A DNA stretch of 64,000 nt from an uncultured Chlorobiales bacterium (GTDB lineage Bacteria; Bacteroidota; Chlorobiia; Chlorobiales; Chlorobiaceae), in NCBI GenBank assembly GCA_903929135.1, contig CAIYTH010000057.1, positions 1 through 64,000 of the forward strand, in the 5' to 3' direction. This document shows, piece by piece, positions 18,376 through 26,810 of the stretch (within the stretch, counting starts at the first letter, position 1; every line of letters begins with the position of its first letter). The position numbers and the translations under genes were made by a program. The notes below the pieces were generated by a model. It saw nothing but the letters and a program-made list of their open reading frames with translations. It was not told the DNA's origin and ran no database searches.

Positions 18376-19170
18376 ATGCTCAAAAAAGCCTCACTGCTTG
18401 CCGTTGCGGCCATGCTTCAGGCTGCTCCCCTGCTGGCCACCCATCCACTCATCACCGACGATACCGCGACACAGGGAACGGGAAAGTACCAGATCGAGCT
18501 GAACGGCGGATATTCGACCGACATGCAGACTGCGGACGGGGCCTCTGTCCGGGCGAAAAGCATCAACGCCTGCACGACAGTCACCTTCGGCCTTTCGGAC
18601 GGCATCGACCTAGCGGCAAGCCTGCCGTGGCAATGGTCGCGCCTCGAAGATGGCGGCAACGTCGTCAGCGAAGCAAACGGCATCGGTGATTTCGGCGTCC
18701 AGCTCAAGTGGCGGATACTCGAAAACAGGAGTAAAAGCCTGAGCTTCGCCGTCAAGCCGGGTGTGAGCCTTCCCTCGGGCAATGAAGGCAAGGGATTCGG
18801 CAACGGAGAAGTCTCCGGAAGCCTGATACTGATCGCAACGGGAAGGAACGGCACGGGTGCTTTGCACGCAAATCTCGGTTTCGTCCACAACAGCTACCGG
18901 CTCGACATCGACCAGGGCTCTTTACGCAGCGATCTCTGGCACGCATCACTCGCCGCCGAACTGAACATGGCCTCCGGACTGCGCTCTGTAGCGAACATCG
19001 GCATCGACACAAACCAGAACATGTCTGCCTGGAAGAGTCCGGCATTCCTGATCGGTGGCCTGGTCTACAGTCCGAAAAGCAATCTCGACCTCGATATCGG
19101 GCTCAAAAAAGGGCTGAACGATGCCTCGGTCGATACAACCGTGCTCGCCGGAGCGACCGCGAGATTCTGA
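18376..19170 (+). CDS. Predicted outer-membrane channel protein (phenol-degradation MetA-like), in nickel locus
   Basis: The 264-residue protein has a signal peptide (MLKKASLLAVAAMLQAAPLLA) and then amphipathic beta-strands with regular turns (TGKYQIELNGGYSTD, IDLAASLPWQWSRLED, LSFAVKPGVSLPSGNEGKG), ending VLAGATARF with a C-terminal Phe. It resembles the short beta-barrel family annotated as putative MetA-pathway or transporter. Its place between nikR and the ECF-type importer suggests a role in passage of nickel across the outer membrane; this rests on context only. Other ATGs upstream (18310, 18355) are possible, but 18376 gives the cleanest signal peptide. Confidence 0.7.
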   Translation: MLKKASLLAVAAMLQAAPLLATHPLITDDTATQGTGKYQIELNGGYSTDMQTADGASVRAKSINACTTVTFGLSDGIDLAASLPWQWSRLEDGGNVVSEANGIGDFGVQLKWRILENRSKSLSFAVKPGVSLPSGNEGKGFGNGEVSGSLILIATGRNGTGALHANLGFVHNSYRLDIDQGSLRSDLWHASLAAELNMASGLRSVANIGIDTNQNMSAWKSPAFLIGGLVYSPKSNLDLDIGLKKGLNDASVDTTVLAGATARF

Positions 19171-19198
19171 CACCGGAAACCAAAGGAGTAAGAAACCC

Positions 19199-20218
19199 AT
19201 GCACATGGCAGACGCGCTGCTTTCACCGGTCGTCGGCGGAACTTTCTGGATGGTCAGCGCCGGTATGATCGGCCTGTCGGCAAAAAAAATCACCGCCGAA
19301 TCCGACGGATCCAGAACCGTCCTGATGGGGGTGCTCGGTGCGTTCGTCTTCGCCGCCCAGATGATCAATTTCACGATCCCGGGCACCGGATCGAGCGGTC
19401 ATATCGGAGGCGGGCTACTGCTCGCCGTTCTTCTGGGCCCATGGAGGGCGCTGATCACGATTGCGTCCGTCCTGTGCATCCAGGCGCTCTTTTTCGCGGA
19501 CGGCGGCTTGCTCGCCCTCGGTTGCAACATCTTCAACCTCGCCATCTTCCCGGCATTCATCGCGTGGCCGTTTGTTTACCGGCCGATCGCTGGAGATGGC
19601 CGATCTCCGATTCGGCTTGCGGTCGGAAGCATCGTCGCTGCGACAGCCGGGCTCCTTATGGGAGCAATGTCGGTGGTGCTGCAAACCTCGTTTTCGGGCA
19701 TATCGGACCTTCCGTCAGGAACCTTCGCACTCTTCATGCTGCCGATCCATTTCGTTATCGGCGTCATCGAGGGACTGGTCACCTGGGGCGTGCTGACGTT
19801 CATCGCGAGAACCGATCCTGCCCTGCTCTCCTGTACGGCAAAACCAAACGGCACCAGGTTGGTCACGACGGCACTCCTGATCGCGGCAATGGCGACCGGC
19901 GGAGTGCTCTCGCTGTTCGCATCGACGCGCCCGGACGGCCTTGAGTGGTCGGTTGCCGAAACATCGGGCAGCAAGGAGCTCCGCACATCTCCCGGAACCG
20001 TGCACTCCCTCCTTGCCCGCATCCAGGAGAGGCTGGCGCTGCTGCCGGACTATGGTTTCAGGGAGAGAAGGGCGGGGGTTCCAGAGGGAGCACCGGACTT
20101 GGCGGTCAATCCGTGGACCAGCGTTTCCGGCCTTTCCGGAAGCATGCTGGTGCTGCTGCTTGCGGCATCTGCAGGACTCCTGCTCAGGAAACGGCGCCCT
20201 GAGGCCGGAGAGCCATGA
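19199..20218 (+). CDS. cbiM: Nickel/cobalt ECF transporter S component, CbiM fused to CbiN-like (PDGLE) domain
   Basis: The mature N-terminus MHMADALLSP matches CbiM/NikM, where the N-terminal amine and His2 coordinate the metal. About seven hydrophobic helices follow (FVFAAQMINFTIPGTGSSGHIGGG...). The C-terminal part has RPDGLEWS, the PDGLE signature of the CbiN/NikN component, and a final TM helix, so both parts are in one 339-residue protein. The start is set by the family N-terminus and by a ribosome-binding site AAAGGAG about eight bases upstream. The stop overlaps the cbiQ start by four bases. Confidence 0.9.
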   Translation: MHMADALLSPVVGGTFWMVSAGMIGLSAKKITAESDGSRTVLMGVLGAFVFAAQMINFTIPGTGSSGHIGGGLLLAVLLGPWRALITIASVLCIQALFFADGGLLALGCNIFNLAIFPAFIAWPFVYRPIAGDGRSPIRLAVGSIVAATAGLLMGAMSVVLQTSFSGISDLPSGTFALFMLPIHFVIGVIEGLVTWGVLTFIARTDPALLSCTAKPNGTRLVTTALLIAAMATGGVLSLFASTRPDGLEWSVAETSGSKELRTSPGTVHSLLARIQERLALLPDYGFRERRAGVPEGAPDLAVNPWTSVSGLSGSMLVLLLAASAGLLLRKRRPEAGEP

Positions 20219-20961
20219 GCGTGCGGCGTCGCTTACCGGGAGGTGAATCCCCGGCATGCTCCCTTCCGGTAGGCGACACCACGGCCATGCTCCTTCTGAT
20301 CATGTTCGTGCTCTTCGTGCTCTCCGTCCCTAAATACGACCTGCCAGGCGTCATCGCCTTCGCTGCAGTTCCCGTAATGATCGTCACGGCTTCCGGCATT
20401 CCCTTTCAGCCGATCCTGAAACGGTTGCTTGTCGCATCGCCGTTCATTCTTTTCATGGCCGCGGGCAATCTCCTGCTCGACCGAGCCCAGGTCGCATCAA
20501 TCTCCGGAGTGCCTGTCACCGGCGGCATGATCTCGTCCACGGTGATCGTCGTCAAAACCCTGGCCACCCTTTCCTCGATGCTGTCGCTGCTCTCCTGCAT
20601 CCCGTTCCACCGTTTCGGCACGGCCCTCAGGGCGCTCGGAGTTCCGGAGGTATTCGTGACCCAGCTCCTGCTGGTCTACCGCTACAGCTCCCTGCTTGCC
20701 GAAGAGGCCGGCATGATCCAGAAGGCCCGCGACCTCCGGACGTTCGGGGGCAGGGGAAAAGGTCCGATCGTCACGGCGCGCCTCATCGGGTCGCTCCTGA
20801 TCAGGACCACATCGAGGGCAGAACGCATCTATATGGCCATGAGCGCACGCGGATTCGATGCAGCGCTGCACTCGAGGCCCCATGCCCCGCCAGGCCGCAA
20901 GGATATTGGATCGATGGCCTTCGCCCTCATCCTTTTCATCGCCTTGCGTTTCATTTTCTGA
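20215..20961 (+). CDS. cbiQ: ECF transporter transmembrane T component CbiQ
   Basis: The 248-residue membrane protein has about five helices and the coupling-helix motifs of the EcfT/CbiQ family (EEAGMIQKARDLRTFGG and RAERIYMAMSARGFDA), where the Ala-Arg-Gly-type motifs contact the ATPase. The N-terminal 25 residues are polar and may not be part of the mature fold; an internal ATG at 20287 (MLLLIMFVLFV) is an alternative start. The ATGA overlap with cbiM supports the listed start. Confidence 0.9.
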   Translation: MSVRRRLPGGESPACSLPVGDTTAMLLLIMFVLFVLSVPKYDLPGVIAFAAVPVMIVTASGIPFQPILKRLLVASPFILFMAAGNLLLDRAQVASISGVPVTGGMISSTVIVVKTLATLSSMLSLLSCIPFHRFGTALRALGVPEVFVTQLLLVYRYSSLLAEEAGMIQKARDLRTFGGRGKGPIVTARLIGSLLIRTTSRAERIYMAMSARGFDAALHSRPHAPPGRKDIGSMAFALILFIALRFIF

Positions 20962-20996
20962 TTTTCGTCCATGCATACCGAGACCGGAGCGACCAC

Positions 20997-21719
20997 TTGA
21001 TCCAGATCGACCAGATCACCTTCACCTACCCTGACGGCACCAGGGCCCTCGACAACCTGATATTGCATATCCCGAGGGGAGTGGCAACCGGCATCGTCGG
21101 AGCCAACGGAGCGGGCAAATCGACCCTGGTCAACCACCTGAACGGGTGGTTCATGCCCGGAGAGGGCTCGATCCGCGTCAACGGCCTGGAGATCAACGCA
21201 GGAAACCTTGAACGCATCAGGAAATGCGTCGGGCTGGTGTTCCAGAACCCTGACGACCAGCTCTTCACGGCACGGGTCTACGACGACGTGATGTTCGGCC
21301 CTGCAAACCTCGGCATGGATCGTCGCGAAGCTGAAGCTTCTGCCGAAAGGCTGCTCAGGGAGTTCGGACTCTGGGAGGTCAGGGACAAGCCCCCGGCGCA
21401 CCTGTCGCACGGACAGAAAAGGTTCGCCGCGCTTGCTGCGGTGATGGTCATGAATCCGGAAGTTCTCGTGATGGACGAGCCGACATCCGACCTCGACCCG
21501 CGCAACCGGCGCAAGCTCATCGGCCTGATCGCAACGCTGCCCGCGACCACCGTCACGGTATCGCACGACCTGGACTTCATCTGGGAGACCTGCACAGCGG
21601 TATGCATCATGAACGCAGGGAGGATCGTCGCAAGCGGACCGGCCCGGGAGCTGCTGTCGGACCGGGCGTTGCTCGAACTGAACGGACTGGAGCTGCCGCT
21701 GCGGTTGCAGGGGTCGTGA
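20997..21719 (+). CDS. cbiO: ECF transporter ATPase CbiO
   Basis: This is an ABC ATPase with Walker A GANGAGKST, Q-loop LVFQNPDDQLF, signature LSHGQKRFAALA, Walker B VLVMDEPTSDLD and switch His TVSHDLDF. FQNPDDQLF is typical of the ECF/cobalt-type ATPases. The start is a TTG with GGAG about eight bases upstream. The ATG at 20971 is out of frame and opens only a nine-codon peptide that ends across the TTG. It completes the nikR-barrel-cbiM-cbiQ-cbiO unit. A repeat-rich gap follows. Confidence 0.92.
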   Translation: MIQIDQITFTYPDGTRALDNLILHIPRGVATGIVGANGAGKSTLVNHLNGWFMPGEGSIRVNGLEINAGNLERIRKCVGLVFQNPDDQLFTARVYDDVMFGPANLGMDRREAEASAERLLREFGLWEVRDKPPAHLSHGQKRFAALAAVMVMNPEVLVMDEPTSDLDPRNRRKLIGLIATLPATTVTVSHDLDFIWETCTAVCIMNAGRIVASGPARELLSDRALLELNGLELPLRLQGS

Positions 21720-22117
21720 CTCGTGACAAGAGGGGATTTGATCCATGATCCCCGTGACTGAAGTCCGGGGCAATTGAAGAGAATACAAGACGTCGAATGT
21801 CCGCCGGGCTGAAGCCTGGGGCAGGAATTACGGAGGAGTCTTCTGTAGCCCCGTGTTTCAACCCGGGGGTCAGGGACAACTAATGGGGAAAATTGTATTT
21901 AATGCAAGTCGTCCTTCTCTTGTCATTCTGAGTGGAGCGAAGAATCCAGAACTTATTGTTTAAAAGAAATGATGGATTCTTCATTTCGCTACGTTTCATT
22001 CAGAATGACAGCGCGTTTTCTCAGATACCATTGAGAGTAATAATTGCCCCGGGTTTCAACCCGGGGTCAGAAGGATAAAAAAATCTATCAGCTGAATATC
22101 CGATCCCCCGTCACTCG
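21720..22117. repeat. Intergenic repeat cluster (398 bases, no gene)
   Basis: Two units reading GCCCC-GTGTTTCAACCC-GGGG-TCAG lie at 21848-21873 and 22046-22070. Degenerate inverted counterparts with CTGAAG-CCTGGGGC character lie at about 21749-21771 and 21808-21822. Nested between them is the 90-base inverted repeat listed separately. No ORF of note is present. The pattern is that of small dispersed extragenic palindromes, possibly a decayed MITE. Confidence 0.7.
21921..22010. repeat. 90-base imperfect inverted repeat with TGTCATTCTGA termini
   Basis: The left arm begins TGTCATTCTGAGTGGAGCGA (21921) and runs to about 21948. The right arm begins TGGATTCTTCATTTCGCTAC at 21973 and ends CAGAATGACA at 22010. 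The ends are near-perfect inverse complements and enclose a short AT-rich loop. Elements with GTCATTCTGAGCGAAGCGAAGAATC character are scattered in many Bacteroidetes/Chlorobi and other genomes; that is recollection, not a search result. Confidence 0.75.
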
Positions 22118-22567
22118 TTACGCGTCACCTTTTCTTTTCGCGAAAGCGGCGCGCAGTTGCTCAACCCGCATGCGGTTCACCCCGAGGTCGGAAAAGCCGA
22201 GACGCGAGGCGGAACGGACATGGATAACCCTGGCTGCAGCGTCCAGCCTGAACTCGACATCGTCCGTGAAGCCGGCGACCGGCACCGTGAAGGTCGACCA
22301 GATATAGCCGCCGGAGTCCTCTCTCACCGTTCCGCCCATCTCCGATACGACCTGCCTGAGGGTGTTCCATGCCGCATCCGGCGAGCCCGAAAAGGCCAGC
22401 GGATCAACCCGCTCGCCGGGACTGCCGCATTCGCTGCTGACACAGTTAGGGGTGCCGGGACTCGGGCGCAGTTTACCGTCGACCAGTCCAGGCTTTGCGG
22501 CCGGCTGGGGCCATAAACTCGAAGTTACGCTGGTCACGCCGGCGAGAATGTCGTCGAAAATGTTCAT
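22118..22567 (-). CDS. DUF1499-family protein
   Basis: The 149-residue protein has the DUF1499 pattern: a Pro-rich lead (LRPSPGTPNCVSSE), then a fold with AWNTLRQVVSEMGGTV, the two-strand segment GYIWSTFTVPVAGFTDDVEF and the ending VIHVRSASRLGFSDLGVNRMRVEQLRAAF. Its function is unknown. The N-terminus has a weak hydrophobic stretch (IFDDILAGVTSVTSSLW) and no clear signal peptide. It is preceded by the NYN-domain gene on the same strand about 100 bases away. Confidence 0.85.
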   Translation of the reverse strand: MNIFDDILAGVTSVTSSLWPQPAAKPGLVDGKLRPSPGTPNCVSSECGSPGERVDPLAFSGSPDAAWNTLRQVVSEMGGTVREDSGGYIWSTFTVPVAGFTDDVEFRLDAAARVIHVRSASRLGFSDLGVNRMRVEQLRAAFAKRKGDA

Positions 22568-22673
22568 GATGCAGGCTCCTGTAGGATAGTCGTTGCCGGG
22601 AAGTTGGTGTTCCGTCTTTCAACGCAGCACCCTCTTCCACGGTTCCTGAGCTACCCGCACGGCAGCATCCTGG

Positions 22674-23855
22674 CTACTCCGATGCCGGGATATATTCCGG
22701 AGGGGCGCCCTCTCCGGCCGACTGGGGCGCATCGGAATCGGACTTCTTGCGTGCAGGTCTCCTGGGCTTGCGTTTGGGGCGGGGCTGGGGCTCCGCCACC
22801 ACTTCAGGTTCAGACGGCGCAGGCTCGGAAGCCGCTGGTTCAGCGGGCACGGGTTCGGAACGCACCGGCTTCGGACGCGCAGGCTGGCGACGGGCAGGCT
22901 TGGGACGAACCGGCTCGGGACGAACCGGTTCAGAAGGTGCAGGTTCGGAGCTCACCGGTTCCGAAAGGACCGGCTCTGGACGCGCAGGCTCGGCAGGAGC
23001 AGGTTCGGGGCGCACATGCTCGGGACGTGCATGTACAGGACGGGCATGCTCGGGGCGCGCGTGTGCGTGACGGACCTGCTCAGTGGACGCCGGCGACGTC
23101 TCGGACTCGCCCGAGCCCTGCTCGGGCCTCCGTGCCTTGCGCCTGTCGCGGATGAACAGCTCGGAGTTTTTGTTCCGGAACTCGAACTCGAACAGGTCGA
23201 TGGAACGGATCAGGTCGGAGAGGCGCTTGAAACCGTAGTTCCTCGGATCGAACGACGCCTGGTTGGAGATGTTCTTGCCTATTTTGGCGAGGTTCGACCA
23301 GCCGTCCTCCTCCTGTGCACTGTCTATGGCGTTGCCGATCAGGGTCAGCAGCTTGCCGTCACTCTTGAGCTCGTGGCTCGACTTGCGCCGACTGCCGTCA
23401 CTCCTCGATTTCTCCTGGACGCCGACAGATTCGAGGTAGAGGAAGGTCGAACAGGCGTTGACGAACGGGGATGGGGTCGATTTCTGCCCGAAACCGTAGA
23501 CATGCAGCCCCTCGGCGAGGATGCGCATCACGAGCGGGGTGAAATCGCTGTCGCTCGATACGATACAGAAGGCGTCTAGCTTGCTGCCGTAGAGCAGGTC
23601 CATGCCGTCGATCGTCATGGCCATGTCGGTGGCGTTCTTGCCCTTGGTGTAGTCAAACTGCTGGATCGGACGGATCGCGTAATCGTGCAGTTTGTCCTCC
23701 CAACCGCTGAGCGAGCGGCTCTTCCAGTTGCCATAGGCCCGACGGATGTTCACCACCCCGTATTTGGCCAGCTCGGCCAGGATGAAATCGATCTTGTCGC
23801 TGGGGGAGTTGTCCGCGTCGATGAGCATTGCTATCGTATCCTTGCTGTGCTCCAT
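22674..23855 (-). CDS. NYN-domain/OST-HTH (LOTUS) putative RNA-binding nuclease with Pro-Glu repeat tail
   Basis: Residues about 8-150 form a NYN (PIN-like, LabA/DUF88) domain with the acidic residues of the family: MLIDADNSPSDKI, NATDMAMTIDGMDLLY and IVSSDSDFTPLV. Residues about 170-245 match an OST-HTH/LOTUS module (LLTLIGNAIDSAQEEDGWSN ... YGFKRLSDLIRSIDLFEF). From about 265 onward the protein is a Pro/Glu/Ala/Arg tail of repeated five-residue units such as EPVRP, EPAPS and EPARP, ending in a basic RPKRKPRRPARKK segment. NYN-LOTUS pairs are thought to act on RNA. The tail is probably disordered. Confidence 0.88.
   Translation of the reverse strand: MEHSKDTIAMLIDADNSPSDKIDFILAELAKYGVVNIRRAYGNWKSRSLSGWEDKLHDYAIRPIQQFDYTKGKNATDMAMTIDGMDLLYGSKLDAFCIVSSDSDFTPLVMRILAEGLHVYGFGQKSTPSPFVNACSTFLYLESVGVQEKSRSDGSRRKSSHELKSDGKLLTLIGNAIDSAQEEDGWSNLAKIGKNISNQASFDPRNYGFKRLSDLIRSIDLFEFEFRNKNSELFIRDRRKARRPEQGSGESETSPASTEQVRHAHARPEHARPVHARPEHVRPEPAPAEPARPEPVLSEPVSSEPAPSEPVRPEPVRPKPARRQPARPKPVRSEPVPAEPAASEPAPSEPEVVAEPQPRPKRKPRRPARKKSDSDAPQSAGEGAPPEYIPASE
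22770..23070 (-). repeat. Degenerate tandem repeat encoding Pro-Glu pentapeptides
   Basis: Within the NYN gene the coding sequence is a degenerate array of 15-base units, seen on the plus strand as repeats of GGTTC/GGCTCGGGA-CGxAC type. The protein-level unit is [KE]P[VA]xx. Unit order and third bases vary, so the array has diverged in sequence while keeping the pentapeptide phase. Length variation between strains would be expected. Confidence 0.7.
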
Positions 23856-23992
23856 AATGGTGGTGTCCTTGTCGGTTGGTCCCTGCGATCCCGTTACGGA
23901 AACGGGGTCGCAGGGACAGTGTTCAGAAATATCGAAGGCAGGCTTGCAGGCGCACCCGCATTAAGCAGCATCCGTTTTTCAATATAGACTCT

Positions 23993-25033
23993 TTAGGGAA
24001 ATCTCGCGCCATCGTCGGCCGCTTGTCCTGAAAAGCCGAGGATCTGGGCGGCCCCCCCGGCGACACGATCGGCAAGATATCCTGCAAATGCCGGCGAATC
24101 GTTCAGGCAGGGTATCGACTCGACCTGTAACCCGGACTCGAGCCCGGCGAGCGCATCTGCCCGGTGAATCGTCTCGTTGCCGTCAGAGAAATAACCGGCG
24201 GCAAACAGCGAGACGTGACCGGATCCCCCGGCGGCGAGAGTCCGGCAGACCTCTTCGAACGACGGCTTCGTCCACTCACCGCCGACATCGTGGTTCAGGT
24301 AAGCCACTCGCACCGCATCCCAGGGATTTCGCCTGTCCGCCATGATGCGTGAAACCAGCTCCCGGGCGAAAGAGGCCGTCTCCTCGAAACCGGTATGAAA
24401 ACGGGGCGGCTCTCCGTTGCTGTCCCTGACAAGGGTGCCGTGGAAGAGCAGCAGCAGCGCGTTGCCGCGGCCGCCAGCTCCCGGGAGCTGCCTCCCCTCC
24501 TCGAAAAGATGGCCCAGATAGAGACGATACAGTGCTTCATCGGTCCACAGACGGCCGATCACCTTCACCCGGTGGAGCGCCCCGGACGGATAGGCGCCGG
24601 CGATATGCCCGCACAGGAAACCACAGCTGAGGCTGTTGTCGACGGGGGCCATGGGCACGACGACCTGGCCGTCATGTCCCATCGTGTCGGCAAGCACCTG
24701 CTCGACAGATGGACTGGAAGCGGAATAGGCCGCACGCACATCGAACTCGATGGCCGAAGCGGATGGATGGCGGTCGAGATGCTGCTGCAGCAGTGCCGCC
24801 TGGGTGCGGGTGACCGGGTTCTGTGGAGAGCCGCCTGACCCGGGAGCATTTCGCATCCGTTTCTTCAGCGAGGAGCTGAACGAGATGAGGTGCTGCAAGG
24901 GAACCGGAATGCGCATGACCTCGGAAGCCCGGGCAAGCGTGTGCAGGCTCACCCGGTAATTCTCGATGAATCCTGCAGTCTCGGCCTCGCCGTGCGAAGC
25001 CAGGATGACGGCGACTTTTTTCCTTGGTGGCAT
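23993..25033 (-). CDS. hemH: Ferrochelatase-family protein
   Basis: The 346-residue protein matches ferrochelatase: an N-terminal half with IGRLWTDEALYRLYLGHLFEE, the catalytic-His region LLLLFHGT, AYLNHDVGGEWTKPSFEEVC (equivalent to the YQSRVG..WL.P segment), and AAGYFSDGNETIHRADAL with the conserved Glu. It would insert iron into a porphyrin for haem. I took the ATG at 25033 (MPPRKKVAVILASHGEAE); the longer frame would overlap the HlyD gene by 29 bases. No Cys cluster for an iron-sulfur centre is evident. Confidence 0.8.
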   Translation of the reverse strand: MPPRKKVAVILASHGEAETAGFIENYRVSLHTLARASEVMRIPVPLQHLISFSSSLKKRMRNAPGSGGSPQNPVTRTQAALLQQHLDRHPSASAIEFDVRAAYSASSPSVEQVLADTMGHDGQVVVPMAPVDNSLSCGFLCGHIAGAYPSGALHRVKVIGRLWTDEALYRLYLGHLFEEGRQLPGAGGRGNALLLLFHGTLVRDSNGEPPRFHTGFEETASFARELVSRIMADRRNPWDAVRVAYLNHDVGGEWTKPSFEEVCRTLAAGGSGHVSLFAAGYFSDGNETIHRADALAGLESGLQVESIPCLNDSPAFAGYLADRVAGGAAQILGFSGQAADDGARFP

Positions 25034-25052
25034 GGCGATACCGGCCGGCCGA

Positions 25053-26141
25053 TCAGGATTTTGCCTTGCGGCCAACGACAATCCTTGCTTCCATCCCTTC
25101 GCGGAACCGCTCCTCGGGAGAGACGACCACCATGTCGCCGCTCTTCAGCCCGCCGACCACCTCGACAAAAGTAAGGTCGCTGTCTCCGGTCCTGACCGGC
25201 TGCTTCCTCAATTTGCCGCCGTCGACTTTCCAGACATAGTCCTTTCGCTCCTCCTGGAAAACCGAGCTTTTTCGCACGAGCAGCGCACCTTTCCTGGTAT
25301 TGTAAATGATGTTGGCCGTTGCGGTCATCCCCGCCTGCACTGAGGATACCGGCTCATCGAACCGCAGGTAGACCCGGGAGGTCTTCGTGACCCGGTCGGT
25401 CTGGGGTACGATACGGACTACCGTCGCCTGGATACGCTTCTCGGGCATGGCGTCCAGAGCGATGACCGCCCGAAGTCCCGTCCTGAGCCTGGGGACGTCG
25501 AGCTCGTCGACCTCGACGGTCACCTGATAGTTGTTCGTGTCGGTCACCGAAGCTACTGTCGTATTGAGGTTCACATGGTCCCCGGCCTTCACGTTCTGCA
25601 GGGTGAGGATGCCGTCGAAGGGGGCCCTGACCGTCAGCTTTTTCAGGTCGTCCTCCCTGCCCTTGAGCTGCAGGCGCCGCTGGCTCAGCATCTCTCCTGC
25701 CTGGCTGCTGTTCCGCTGGGCCTCGTCGAGCTGCTGGCGGGATACGGCACCGTCCTTGAAAAGGCGGCGGTTCCTCTCCAGCTTCATGTCGTTTTCGGTC
25801 GCCAGGGCCTGCTGTTCGGCGACCGCCGCCCGTGCCTCCCGGACCAGGAGCCCTGGCTGCTCGCTGTCGAACTCGATGATGGCCTGGCCTTTTTTGACGC
25901 GCTGACCTTCGAGCCCGCCTATCGAGCGCACCGTACCGGAAAGCTCTGAGCTGAGGCTGGCCACCTTCTCGGCTTCGACGTAACCGGTGGCATACACCGC
26001 CTCGACCAGCTCGGCGCGTGTGACCCTGCTGGCCTCGACGTTCACGGTGTTTCCCCTGGTGAGCAGGTATCCGACAGTAGCGGCGAGCACCAAAGCAAGC
26101 GCTATCGAGTACCTGGGGAGCATTTTCTGCAGGTTCTGCAT
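25053..26141 (-). CDS. HlyD/MacA-type periplasmic adaptor protein
   Basis: The 362-residue protein has an N-terminal membrane anchor (YSIALALVLAATVGYLL), a biotinyl-lipoyl-like half (GTVRSIGGLEGQRVKKGQAIIEFD), an alpha-hairpin coiled coil at about 95-170, the second lipoyl half (VRAPFDGILTLQNVKAGDHV) and a beta-barrel (MTATANIIYNTRKGALLV). This is a membrane-fusion protein of a tripartite exporter, but no pump or outer-membrane factor is adjacent. A LolD-type ATPase without a permease lies about 6 kb away; a link is possible but not shown. It is upstream of ferrochelatase with a 19-base gap. Confidence 0.88.
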   Translation of the reverse strand: MQNLQKMLPRYSIALALVLAATVGYLLTRGNTVNVEASRVTRAELVEAVYATGYVEAEKVASLSSELSGTVRSIGGLEGQRVKKGQAIIEFDSEQPGLLVREARAAVAEQQALATENDMKLERNRRLFKDGAVSRQQLDEAQRNSSQAGEMLSQRRLQLKGREDDLKKLTVRAPFDGILTLQNVKAGDHVNLNTTVASVTDTNNYQVTVEVDELDVPRLRTGLRAVIALDAMPEKRIQATVVRIVPQTDRVTKTSRVYLRFDEPVSSVQAGMTATANIIYNTRKGALLVRKSSVFQEERKDYVWKVDGGKLRKQPVRTGDSDLTFVEVVGGLKSGDMVVVSPEERFREGMEARIVVGRKAKS

Positions 26142-26338
26142 GAGGTCAGGGGATTAGGATTGAAAGCCGACCAGGAGGCTTCGCCGTCATGAGCCGGGCG
26201 GAGGAGGGGCGGAATTCGAAAGGCTGGAGCAGCATACCGGAAGCGTGATCAGGAAGCGGTTTTGACCGGTTGCCACTTTTTATGGGATGCAACCTTGCTT
26301 TTTCCATATTTTTGTCAATCTTTAAAAACTTTCGCCGA

Positions 26339-26355
26339 CCGGACATCCTGTCCGG
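26339..26355. other. Short hairpin upstream of hisI
   Basis: CCGGACA-TCC-TGTCCGG is a perfect 7-bp stem with a 3-base loop, 36 bases before the hisI ATG, and it is followed by a further AGTCCGG. It could be a 5' UTR element. There is no T-tract, so it is not an obvious terminator. Confidence 0.4.
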
Positions 26356-26390
26356 AGCAGTCCGGTAAAAAATTCTAATCTACATCTTCA

Positions 26391-26804
26391 ATGAGCGAGA
26401 ATCAAGATTTGCAGAAGAGCTTTCTTGAAACGGTGAAGTTCGACGAGAAAGGGCTGGTGCCCGCCATCGTGCAGGACCATGAGACCGGCAAGGTACTGAT
26501 GATGGCCTGGATGAACCGCCAGAGCCTCGAAATGACCATCGAGAAGAAGAAAGCCTGCTACTGGAGCCGCAGCAGGAAGCAGCTCTGGCTGAAAGGCGAA
26601 TCTTCCGGAAACATGCAGGAGGTGCACGACATCCTGATCGACTGCGACGGCGACACCCTGCTTCTCAAGGTTTCCCAGAAAGGCGGAGCATGCCACGTCG
26701 GCTACCACTCCTGTTTCTTCAGGAGCACGAAGGACGGAACATCGATGGAGATCTGCGACACCCTGATGTTCAATCCCGAAGATGTTTACGGCAAAAAAAG
26801 CTGA
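26391..26804 (+). CDS. hisI: Phosphoribosyl-AMP cyclohydrolase
   Basis: The 137-residue protein contains the family segments [34 protein letters not shown], the metal-binding [11 protein letters not shown] and the zinc Cys region [13 protein letters not shown]. It catalyses the third step of histidine synthesis. It is a stand-alone HisI without the HisE pyrophosphohydrolase domain that is fused in many bacteria. menG/ubiE starts six bases after its stop. Confidence 0.96.
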   Translation: MSENQDLQKSFLETVKFDEKGLVPAIVQDHETGKVLMMAWMNRQSLEMTIEKKKACYWSRSRKQLWLKGESSGNMQEVHDILIDCDGDTLLLKVSQKGGACHVGYHSCFFRSTKDGTSMEICDTLMFNPEDVYGKKS

Positions 26805-26810
26805 CCCCCG

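Noticed and set aside
19100-19200. Cobalamin riboswitch before cbiM
   Set aside because: No B12-box or long leader; the gap to the preceding gene is under 30 bases and NikR is the evident regulator.
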